Below, in pieces: positions 1 through 5,370 of a stretch of 8,961 bases of DNA. Every line of letters starts with the position of its first letter. The stretch's first letter is position 1. The notes beneath the pieces are model-generated. The model was not told the DNA's origin. It was given only the letters and a program-made list of their open reading frames with translations, and did not search any database. Both the position numbers and the translations under genes were made by a program. The stretch is from Bacteroidales bacterium UBA3630 (GTDB lineage: Bacteria; Bacteroidota; Bacteroidia; Bacteroidales; P3), in contig DFLB01000008.1 of assembly GCA_002373995.1 (NCBI GenBank), positions 78,896-87,856 on the forward strand. The letters are read 5' to 3'.

Positions 1-19
1 CCTAAGCATATCCTAAGCA
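1..19. repeat. Direct repeat CCTAAGCA x2
   Basis: CCTAAGCA occurs at 1-8 and again at 12-19, separated by TAT. The array may continue to the left of the window, so the true copy number is unknown. Confidence 0.5.
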
Positions 20-115
20 CAACCTCTGCATATCAAAAGTCAGCCGCGGAGCATCCATTCTCGCACCCATATACAACACCCCTCCGCCACCCCTGTTGAA
101 ATATTTTTTCTCCAT
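2..115 (-). CDS. Possible small ORF, 37 residues, unrecognised
   Basis: Reading leftward from ATG at 115-113 there is an open frame of 37 codons ending in TAG at 4-2. It starts MEKKYFNRGGGG and ends RLCLGYA. It has no signal peptide or motif that I recognise. It is divergent from the crotonase operon, and its start lies inside the presumed -33 region of that promoter. No TAnnTTTG box was found in front of it on the - strand. The direct repeat CCTAAGCA at 1-8 and 12-19 overlaps its last codons, which argues that this may be repeat sequence rather than coding sequence. It is listed because it is the only complete frame in this stretch. On the + strand, frame 1 is also open from base 1 to a TGA at 97-99, so a gene tail from upstream cannot be excluded. 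Confidence 0.15.
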   Translation of the reverse strand: MEKKYFNRGGGGVLYMGARMDAPRLTFDMQRLCLGYA

Positions 116-138
116 ATCAGTATTATTTTGTATTTTTG
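107..138 (+). promoter_or_regulatory. Promoter of the crotonase/HBDH operon
   Basis: TATTTTTG at 131-138 matches the Bacteroidota -7 consensus TAnnTTTG exactly. A T-rich TTTC at 107-110 sits 20 bp upstream, where the -33 TTTG element is expected; it is a three-of-four match. Transcription would start near 143-146, giving a leader of about 100 nt before the ATG at 248. The leader contains the palindrome GCGGCCGC (213-220). It also has a 9-of-10 direct repeat, AATGATTGAT (220-229) and AATTATTGAT (238-247), the second copy abutting the start codon. Confidence 0.6.
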
Positions 139-247
139 CAATCGTTTAATCAAAAAACATTAAAACCATATAGCTAAGAAAACCAGAGAATCATCCCCGA
201 AGCCTGTGGCTGCGGCCGCAATGATTGATCTATAAACAATTATTGAT

Positions 248-1024
248 ATGTACCAACACCTGAAAATAGAAGAGCGCGGCGCAGTGGCCATCATGACCAT
301 CAGCGCACCCAAAAGCCTCAACGCATTGAACAGCACCATCCTGGGCGAGATGGACGACTTCCTTACCCACCTCGACTGCAACCGTTTCCGCTGCCTCATC
401 GTCACCGGCGACGGCGAAAAAAGCTTCGTGGCCGGAGCCGACATCAGCGAGATGGCCAACCTCAACATGCAGGAAGGCAACGCCTTCGGCGCCAAAGGTG
501 CCGCCGTCTTCCGCAAACTCGAAACACTCCACCTCCCCGTCATCGCCGCCGTCAACGGCTTCGCACTCGGCGGTGGCTGCGAACTCGCCATGGCCTGCGA
601 CATCCGCATCTGCTCCGACAACGCCCGCTTCGGCCAACCCGAAGTCGGCCTCGGCATCATCCCTGGCTTCAGCGGCACCGTCCGCCTGGCTCGCCTCGTC
701 GGCATGGGCATGGCCAAACAGCTCATCTTCACCGGCAAACCCATCCGCGCCGACGAAGCCCTGCGCATCGGCCTCGTCAACGCCGTCGTCCCTCAAGCCG
801 AACTGATGGACAAAGCCATCGAACTTGCCAACCAAATCGCCGCCAACGCACCCCTCGCCGTCAAAGCCGCCAAACGCTGCATCAACGACCAATACGACAT
901 GGACGCCGACGCCGCCATCCAGAACGAAAACGTCTTCTTCGGCCGCTGCTTCGCCACCGAAGACCAAAAACTCGGCATGAAAGCCTTCCTCGAAAAAGGC
1001 AAATACGAATTCCAAAGTAAATAA
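248..1024 (+). CDS. crt: Crotonase; short-chain enoyl-CoA hydratase (3-hydroxybutyryl-CoA dehydratase type)
   Basis: The 258-residue product has the normal length of a single-domain crotonase. It would reversibly dehydrate 3-hydroxybutyryl-CoA to crotonyl-CoA in the cytoplasm. Visible hallmarks are AGADI at 62-66 (oxyanion-hole region), FALGGGCELAMACDIR at 105-120 with the first catalytic Glu at 112, and FGQPEVGLGIIPG at 128-140 with the second catalytic Glu at 132. The hydratase pattern of two glutamates is therefore intact, which argues against an isomerase-only or dehalogenase member. The C-terminal stretch KLGMKAFLEKGKYEF is typical of bacterial Crt. The start was chosen because MYQHLKIEERG aligns with the usual first beta strand and an in-frame TAA lies just upstream at 233-235. 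The dehydrogenase gene follows after 49 bp, so the two are probably co-transcribed. Codons end overwhelmingly in C. The exact acyl-CoA chain length is inferred mainly from the neighbouring HBDH. Confidence 0.9.
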   Translation: MYQHLKIEERGAVAIMTISAPKSLNALNSTILGEMDDFLTHLDCNRFRCLIVTGDGEKSFVAGADISEMANLNMQEGNAFGAKGAAVFRKLETLHLPVIAAVNGFALGGGCELAMACDIRICSDNARFGQPEVGLGIIPGFSGTVRLARLVGMGMAKQLIFTGKPIRADEALRIGLVNAVVPQAELMDKAIELANQIAANAPLAVKAAKRCINDQYDMDADAAIQNENVFFGRCFATEDQKLGMKAFLEKGKYEFQSK

Positions 1025-1073
1025 CGCTTAGAAACCGAAAAAAGTATTAACTCTTAAAAATAAATTTAGCAAC

Positions 1074-1910
1074 ATGAAAATCTGTGTTATCGGAACCGGC
1101 ACCATGGCAAAAGGCATCGTCAAAGCCTTCGCCGCACAAATGCCCATCGTCATGAAAAGCCGCACCCAGGCCAGCCTCGACAAAGCGATGGCCTCCATCG
1201 CCAAAGGCTACGCCAAACTCGTCGAAAAAGGCAAAATGACCCAAGAGGCCGTCGACGCCCTCCTCAAAAACATCCAGACCACCACTGACTACGCCACCTT
1301 CGCCGACGCCGACCTCGTCATCGAAGCCGCCGTCGAGGAAATGCAGCTCAAAAAGGATGTCTTCACCGAGCTTGACGCCATCTGCAAGCCCGAAACCATC
1401 TTCGCCACCAACAGCTCCTCGCTCTCCATCACCGAGATAGCTGCCTGCACCAAGCGTCCGGCCCAATTCATCGGCATGCACTTCTTCAACCCCGCCGACC
1501 GCATGGCCCTCGTCGAAGTCATCCGTGGCCAGCTCACCAGCGACGAAGTCTGCAAATGCGTCGTCGACCTCGCCACCTCCATCGGCAAGCAGCCCGTCGA
1601 GGTCAAAGAAGCTCCCGGCTTCGTCGTCAACCGCATCCTCATCCCCATGATCAACGAAGCTGTCGGCATCCTCGCCGACGGCATCGCTACCGCCGAGGAT
1701 ATCGACAAGTGCATGATGCTCGGCGCCAACCACCCCATGGGCCCCTTGGCCCTGGCCGACCTCATCGGCAACGACGTCAACCTCGCCATCATGGAGGTCC
1801 TCTACAAAGAGTTCGGCGATCCCAAATATCGTCCCCACCCCCTGCTCCGCAAGATGGTCCGCGCCGGTCTCCTCGGCCGCAAAACCGGCGAAGGCTTCTA
1901 CAAATATTGA
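1074..1910 (+). CDS. hbd: 3-hydroxybutyryl-CoA dehydrogenase
   Basis: The 278-residue cytoplasmic protein is of normal length for the short bacterial 3-hydroxyacyl-CoA dehydrogenase family and interconverts acetoacetyl-CoA and 3-hydroxybutyryl-CoA. The Rossmann half begins MKICVIGTGTMAKG. VIEAAVEE lies at 82-89 and NSSSLSITEIA at 113-123. GMHFFNP at 134-140 carries catalytic His136, and LVEVIRG supplies Glu148, the His-Glu dyad of the family. The C-terminal half contains EAPGFVVNRILIPMINEA, GANHPMGPLALAD and a final GEGFYKY. Two positions are unusual: the glycine motif is GxGxxA (7-12) rather than GxGxxG, and the end of the second beta strand reads MKSR (27-30) where NAD enzymes such as clostridial Hbd have an Asp. 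Both changes are typical of NADP-binding folds. The gene is second in an operon with crt and is followed 25 bp later by a strong terminator. Thiolase, butyryl-CoA dehydrogenase and CoA-transferase genes are not in the window. Confidence 0.93.
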   Translation: MKICVIGTGTMAKGIVKAFAAQMPIVMKSRTQASLDKAMASIAKGYAKLVEKGKMTQEAVDALLKNIQTTTDYATFADADLVIEAAVEEMQLKKDVFTELDAICKPETIFATNSSSLSITEIAACTKRPAQFIGMHFFNPADRMALVEVIRGQLTSDEVCKCVVDLATSIGKQPVEVKEAPGFVVNRILIPMINEAVGILADGIATAEDIDKCMMLGANHPMGPLALADLIGNDVNLAIMEVLYKEFGDPKYRPHPLLRKMVRAGLLGRKTGEGFYKY

Positions 1911-1935
1911 GTGCCTTCCTGCATAAACTACGAAA

Positions 1936-1972
1936 GCGTCGGAACGGTATGGCCGTTCCGACGCCTTTTTTT
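1936..1972 (+). terminator. Rho-independent terminator of crt-hbd
   Basis: A perfect 12-bp stem, GCGTCGGAACGG (1936-1947) and CCGTTCCGACGC (1953-1964), encloses a 5-nt loop. It is followed by C and seven T residues (1966-1972). It lies 25 bp beyond the hbd stop codon and separates this operon from the convergent gene at 2041-2547. Confidence 0.93.
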
Positions 1973-2018
1973 ACTCTGGTTAAATCTTGTTAGAGTCAGA
2001 TTATTACTAAAACCATAT

Positions 2019-2038
2019 AAAAAAGGAGGTCCTTTTTT
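2019..2038. terminator. Weak bidirectional hairpin with A/T tails, end of the hypothetical gene
   Basis: AAAAAAGG (2019-2026) and CCTTTTTT (2031-2038) are perfectly complementary around a 4-nt loop. Read on the - strand it comes 2 bp after the stop codon of the 168-residue gene and ends in a T run. Only two G-C pairs support it, so it would be a weak terminator at best. Confidence 0.45.
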
Positions 2039-2040
2039 CT

Positions 2041-2547
2041 CTACTCCCGGACCCAGCGGCCGAGGTTTTGGAGGTATTGGCGGTAGGCGCGGTAGGTGGG
2101 GTCGGCGTCCAGCAGGGGGCGCAGGCGGGGGGCGCGGCGGCAGTAATCTTCGCAGCGGCGCATCAGGCGCAGGTGCTCGCGCACGTTGGGGTGCCAGTAG
2201 AAGGTCTCGTCGGGGTCGAGCCACTGTGCGTCTTCGAATTCGAAGCCCGCGGCTTCGTCGGGCAGCACCCTCATGGCGGCGGAGAGCATCTGGTTCAGTG
2301 CGTCAAGCTGGTGGCCCTGTTCCCAGAGGCGGTCGGCCTCGTACTCGCGGCAGCAGCACTCATCGCGCACCACGCTGCAGGCTCCGTACAGGTATTCGTC
2401 GCCCTCGCGCAGGCTGCGGTGGTAGTCCGCTAACGTGCGGCCGCGGTCGTCCACCTTTGCCCATTCGCTGGGTATGACGTTGGTGCGCTGACCGTTGCTC
2501 CAGGCCATCATGCGCTTGTTGATTCGGATTCTTTTCTCTTTGTTCAT
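2041..2547 (-). CDS. Hypothetical protein with one TPR-like stretch
   Basis: I do not recognise this 168-residue protein. It has no signal peptide or membrane segment and is probably cytoplasmic. The N-terminus is basic (MNKEKRIRINKRMM). The rest is rich in Asp/Glu, Arg and Trp (six Trp). Six Cys occur at 57, 64-66 (an unusual Cys triplet) and 132/136 (CEDYC). Residues about 64-96 fit the spacing of a single TPR unit: Gly78, Ala83, Met87 and Ala90 fall at consensus positions 15, 20, 24 and 27, followed by Pro96. The C-terminal part holds DPDETFYWHPNVREHL and DPTYRAYRQYL, both probably helical. The amino-acid composition looks like a genuine soluble protein, and the start ATG is preceded by A-rich sequence typical of the phylum. 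The gene is convergent with hbd and sits behind an unusually long leader with a possible structured RNA. No function can be assigned. Confidence 0.7.
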   Translation of the reverse strand: MNKEKRIRINKRMMAWSNGQRTNVIPSEWAKVDDRGRTLADYHRSLREGDEYLYGACSVVRDECCCREYEADRLWEQGHQLDALNQMLSAAMRVLPDEAAGFEFEDAQWLDPDETFYWHPNVREHLRLMRRCEDYCRRAPRLRPLLDADPTYRAYRQYLQNLGRWVRE

Positions 2548-2595
2548 AGCTGTCTTTTTTTGTGGTTGATGATGATCGGGTGGGGCCTATGCGGG

Positions 2596-2626
2596 CGTCG
2601 GAGCGCAGTGTCCGTTGCCGTCGGAG
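2596..2626. repeat. Short direct repeat CGTCGGAG x2
   Basis: CGTCGGAG occurs at 2596-2603 and 2619-2626, 23 bp apart, in the leader between the candidate RNA and the start codon at 2547. Its significance is unknown; an 8-bp repeat in GC-rich sequence could be chance. Confidence 0.3.
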
Positions 2627-2651
2627 TAGCTATGTCAAAGAACACACGGTG

Positions 2652-2760
2652 AGGTACATAAAACGCACACACAAAACCGCATAATCCACCCGTCCGAGAC
2701 CCTTTTTCGTAGGGTCATCGTCTCGGTGTTATGTGTGCTAAATAATGACTATGAATACCT
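2652..2760 (-). ncRNA. Candidate structured RNA / leader of the hypothetical gene
   Basis: Three nested helices can form. AGGTA and CATA (2652-2660) pair with TATG and TACCT (2750-2760) as 9 bp with a 2-nt bulge. GCACACA (2665-2671) pairs with TGTGTGC (2732-2738). CCGAGAC (2694-2700) pairs with GTCTCGG (2720-2726). The middle internal loop is strongly asymmetric, 22 nt against 5 nt. An alternative 6-bp hairpin, GACCCT (2698-2703) with AGGGTC (2711-2716), shares bases 2698-2700 with the innermost stem, so those two cannot both form fully. The - strand is assigned because a -7 promoter box at 2793-2800 points this way, about 25 bp before the structure. It could be a cis-acting leader of the gene starting at 2547 or an independent small RNA. 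No named riboswitch class was recognised, and 6S-like folding was considered without a convincing terminal closing stem. Confidence 0.4.
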
Positions 2761-2792
2761 TAACGCATTGCGTCGTGCTGATGTATCAAGTG

Positions 2793-2800
2793 CAAAGATA
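2793..2800 (-). promoter_or_regulatory. -7 promoter element for the candidate RNA and hypothetical gene
   Basis: Read on the - strand this is TATCTTTG, an exact TAnnTTTG match followed by C, as in many Bacteroidota promoters. Transcription would begin near 2785-2788. The -33 position (about 2820-2824) falls within the murF terminator hairpin and shows no clear TTTG. The leader to the ATG at 2547 would be about 240 nt, and no nearer TAnnTTTG box was found. Confidence 0.5.
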
Positions 2801-2802
2801 TG

Positions 2803-2831
2803 AAAAAAATCGCACTCCGTGCGATTTTTTT
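2803..2831. terminator. Bidirectional rho-independent terminator of the MBOAT-murF operon
   Basis: AAAAAAATCGCAC (2803-2815) and GTGCGATTTTTTT (2819-2831) are a perfect 13-bp inverted repeat around a 3-nt loop, with T runs in both directions. It lies about 36 bp beyond the murF stop codon. On the - strand its T run ends 2 bp before the promoter box at 2793-2800. Confidence 0.88.
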
Positions 2832-2832
2832 T

Positions 2833-2853
2833 AGTTGACAGTTTGCAGTTGGT
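2833..2853. repeat. Degenerate 7-bp tandem repeat, AGTTNNN x3
   Basis: AGTTGAC, AGTTTGC and AGTTGGT run head to tail (2833-2839, 2840-2846, 2847-2853) in the short gap between the murF stop and its terminator. A related three-copy heptamer array starting AGCT lies at 7762-7782, upstream of the same operon. Confidence 0.55.
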
Positions 2854-2867
2854 CGTTTGGCGGGCTG

Positions 2868-4268
2868 TTACAGCAGGTCTTCGAGGGTCCAGAGCCGGTT
2901 GGTGTTCGACCCTTTGACGAGGATGTCGGCATCACTGACGGGATGTGCCGTCAGCCACCCTCTTACAGCTTCGGTGTCAGGGAAGAGGAGCATGTTGTCG
3001 GGGTGGGGCAGTGGCGCCCATTCCGGGCCGACGAGCAGCACTTGGTCTACGTGGCAGGAGCTGAGTTGCTCCACCACACGCTCGTGTTCTTTCCTTTCAG
3101 CGGCTCCCAGCTCATGCATACCGCCCATTATGACAATGCTTTTCCTGTTCCCGGCTTTCCATTTCCCGTTTATCATCGTCCCAAACGAGGAAATGGCGGC
3201 GGCCATGGACGAGGGGTTGGCATTGTAGCAGTCGAGGTATAGGCGGTTGTTGCGGGCTGTTTCCTTCAGCTCGGAGCGCTGGTTGCTGGGCCGGTATTCC
3301 TCGATGGCCTCCTTGATGTCGAAGGGCTCCACGCCGAAGTGCAGGCCCACGGCAACGGCGGCCATGCAGTTGTCGAAGTTGTAGCCGCCCAGCAGGTGGC
3401 TCTGTACGGTGTATACATTGTCGCCCACCTCGAAGTAGAATTTCATGAATGGTGCATCGTCCACGTGGCTGCCGTGCACATCGGCCTCGGCCTCGGCACC
3501 GTAGGTGAGTAGGCTCAACGGCGTGCGTTCGATGGTGGAAGGGACAAAGGCGGGGTTGTCGGGAGCGTAGGCCGGAATGACCGAGCGCAACCCTGGTATG
3601 GTGGCCAACCGTTCGGCTTCATGCATCAGCCGTTCGCTTGCGGCGTTGACGAAGACCAGCCCCTGCTTGCCGGCTATCCAGCGGTAGAGCTCTGTCTTGG
3701 TCTGCACCACGCCTTCGAAGGATCCGAAGCCTTCAAGGTGGGCTCGGCCCACGTTGGTGATGAGGCCGCAGTCGGGATCGGCGATGGTGCACAGCTGCTC
3801 TATCTCGCCCGGGTGGTTGGCTCCCATCTCGACGATGGCCATCTCTGCGTCGGGTGGAATGGAGAGCAGTGTGAGCGGCACGCCCAAGTGGTTGTTCAGG
3901 TTGCCTTTTGTGGCTGTCGTACGGTAGCGCTTGCCCAGCACGGCGTGCACGAGTTCTTTGGTGGTGGTCTTGCCGTTGGTGCCGGTGATGCCGATGATAG
4001 GTATCTCCAGATGGCGACGATGCTCGCGGGCAAGTGCTTGCAGCGTGGCTAACACGTTGGGGACCACTATGCAGCGGTCGTCAATCTTGTATTGCTCGTC
4101 GCTGATGACGCAGAGGGCGGCACCTTGCTCCAAGGCTTGGGCAGCGTAGGCATTGCCGTCAAAGTGTTCGCCCTTGAATGCGAAGAAGATGCATCCGGGG
4201 GTGATGTTTCGCGAGTCAGTGGTTACACAGTGCGAAAGGCTGTAGGTTTGGTAAAGGCGCGATAGCAT
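2868..4268 (-). CDS. murF: UDP-MurNAc-tripeptide--D-Ala-D-Ala ligase
   Basis: The 466-residue product has the length expected for MurF, the cytoplasmic ATP-dependent ligase that attaches D-Ala-D-Ala to the UDP-MurNAc-tripeptide. The N-terminal domain has TTDSRNITPGCIFFAFKG (16-33), the substrate-binding motif of Mur ligases. The ATP-binding P-loop GITGTNGKTTTKEL spans 93-106, followed by KGNLNNHLGVP (121-131), VEMGANHPGEI (146-155) and TNVGRAHLEGFGS (171-183). YNANPSSM (348-355) is the MurF signature that separates it from MurC, D and E. The C-terminal domain has VIMGGMHELG and ends with VKGSNTNRLWTLEDLL. It is the last gene of the - strand operon, 55 bp after anmK, with no visible promoter in that gap. 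Start: ATG at 4268, with no nearby in-frame alternative that would better fit the family N-terminus. The missing MurE, MraY and MurD show that it lies outside the usual division and cell-wall cluster. Confidence 0.95.
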   Translation of the reverse strand: MLSRLYQTYSLSHCVTTDSRNITPGCIFFAFKGEHFDGNAYAAQALEQGAALCVISDEQYKIDDRCIVVPNVLATLQALAREHRRHLEIPIIGITGTNGKTTTKELVHAVLGKRYRTTATKGNLNNHLGVPLTLLSIPPDAEMAIVEMGANHPGEIEQLCTIADPDCGLITNVGRAHLEGFGSFEGVVQTKTELYRWIAGKQGLVFVNAASERLMHEAERLATIPGLRSVIPAYAPDNPAFVPSTIERTPLSLLTYGAEAEADVHGSHVDDAPFMKFYFEVGDNVYTVQSHLLGGYNFDNCMAAVAVGLHFGVEPFDIKEAIEEYRPSNQRSELKETARNNRLYLDCYNANPSSMAAAISSFGTMINGKWKAGNRKSIVIMGGMHELGAAERKEHERVVEQLSSCHVDQVLLVGPEWAPLPHPDNMLLFPDTEAVRGWLTAHPVSDADILVKGSNTNRLWTLEDLL

Positions 4269-4323
4269 AGGGCTTTGGGGGTTGTTTTTATGGATAAACG
4301 TGCTTGTCTCTTTTTTATTGTGT

Positions 4324-5370
4324 TTAGGACAGTCGACCGCTGATTACGCCTCCTATGGAGTCGGCACGGGCACCCGTCACCGAGGCCAAGGTGTTCACCC
4401 GCCCCATCAATCGCAGATAGCCAAGGAGGGCAAAAATGATAGCCTCTTTGTAGTTGATTGTCATGCTGTCTGGTATTATTACCTCAACGTTTGGTGCAAG
4501 CTTTGCGATGAGCGTTATGAGGTGTTTGTTGAAGGCTCCGCCTCCCGTTACAAGGAGCGATGTGGTCTTTTCGCGTTGCAAGACGGAGGCTATCTGGCCT
4601 GCAATATGCTGTGTGGCGGTGGCGAGGAGGTCTTCTGTCGATGCTGGAGAGGCTTCTATCAGAGGCCAGAACTCGCTCATTACCCATTCTTTACCCAATG
4701 ATTTTGGGGCGGGCTCGCGGTAGTACTTCAATCCATCCAATGCGGCAGCCAGCCCTTTGTCGACGTGACCTGTCCGAGCGATTGCCCCGTCCGCATCATA
4801 GGCCATCCCGAGCCGTTCTGCCAGTCGGTTCAGCACCATGTTGCAGGGGCAGATGTCGAACGCAATGCGCTTGTTGTTAGAGCGATAGGAGATGTTTGCA
4901 ATGCCGCCCAAGTTCAGGCAGGCATCGTATTTGTTGAAGAGTATTTCGTCGCCGATAGGCACTAAAGGCGCCCCCTGCCCGCCAAGGGCCACGTCGAAGG
5001 TGCGGAAGTTGCTCACCACCTGCAGCCCTGTCTCGGCGGCTATGGCGTCGCCGTCGCCAATCTGCGTGGTGAGGCCAATCTGTGGCTGGTGGAAGATGGT
5101 ATGCCCGTGCGATGCTATGGCATCGACTCTGTAGTTTTTGTTTGAAAGAAATCCGTTGATAATCTTGCCGTAATAGTGTCCAAGTTCAACGTTTGCTTTA
5201 GCATATTCGAGGGCTGTGCTTTGTTCCAGAGTGGCCAAGCGGCGGCGCCACTGGACGGGGTAAGGGATGGTGTCGGCGGCTATGACCGTATAGCCGGTGT
5301 CGTCAATCCTGCAGAGCGCCAGGTCTACCCCGTCGAGCGAAGTGCCTGACATTAGTCCAAGTATATTCAT
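4324..5370 (-). CDS. anmK: Anhydro-N-acetylmuramic acid kinase
   Basis: AnmK opens the 1,6-anhydro ring of anhydro-MurNAc with ATP, giving MurNAc-6-phosphate for peptidoglycan recycling in the cytoplasm. The 348 residues are slightly short of the usual 360-390. The diagnostic N-terminus GLMSGTSLDGVDLALC spans 5-20. IASHGHTIFHQP (85-96), GDGDAIA (105-111), NFRTFDVALGGQGAPLVPIGD (121-141), CLNLGGIANIS (151-161) and LLVTGGGAFN (272-281) follow family order. The substrate-site segment usually written FDTGPGN is FDICPCN here (171-177), keeping the Asp172 that I align with the proposed catalytic base; the Cys and Ile substitutions may be a lineage variant. The start codon overlaps the stop of the upstream SGNH gene as ATGA (5370-5367), indicating translational coupling. 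Its operon with murF and an MBOAT/SGNH pair supports a cell-wall role for the whole unit. Confidence 0.95.
   Translation of the reverse strand: MNILGLMSGTSLDGVDLALCRIDDTGYTVIAADTIPYPVQWRRRLATLEQSTALEYAKANVELGHYYGKIINGFLSNKNYRVDAIASHGHTIFHQPQIGLTTQIGDGDAIAAETGLQVVSNFRTFDVALGGQGAPLVPIGDEILFNKYDACLNLGGIANISYRSNNKRIAFDICPCNMVLNRLAERLGMAYDADGAIARTGHVDKGLAAALDGLKYYREPAPKSLGKEWVMSEFWPLIEASPASTEDLLATATQHIAGQIASVLQREKTTSLLVTGGGAFNKHLITLIAKLAPNVEVIIPDSMTINYKEAIIFALLGYLRLMGRVNTLASVTGARADSIGGVISGRLS

Noticed and set aside
221..235. Four-codon mini-frame (ATG ATT GAT CTA TAA) just before crt
   Set aside because: It is too short to carry an attenuation signal, has no regulatory codons, and is easily explained by the AATNATTGAT direct repeat.
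230..1015. Long open frame on the - strand opposite crt, and similar at 1047-1838 opposite hbd
   Set aside because: Both are mirror images of strongly conserved enzymes. The translations are Gly/Asp/Val-rich with no family resemblance, an effect of C-ending codons on the other strand.
2068..2433. + strand open frames opposite the hypothetical gene (also 1911-2477)
   Set aside because: Their composition is low complexity (Arg/Gly or Ala/Val runs), and one begins inside the hbd terminator. The - strand frame has a balanced composition and a normal start context.
2548..2650. tRNA-like stretch on the + strand (GGAGTAGCTATGTC)
   Set aside because: It resembles a tRNA D-arm by eye only. No acceptor stem, anticodon arm or T-loop motif could be placed around it.
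2803..2831. Transposon terminal repeat or attachment site
   Set aside because: The symmetrical hairpin with T runs directly after a stop codon is fully explained as a terminator, and no transposase or integrase is present.
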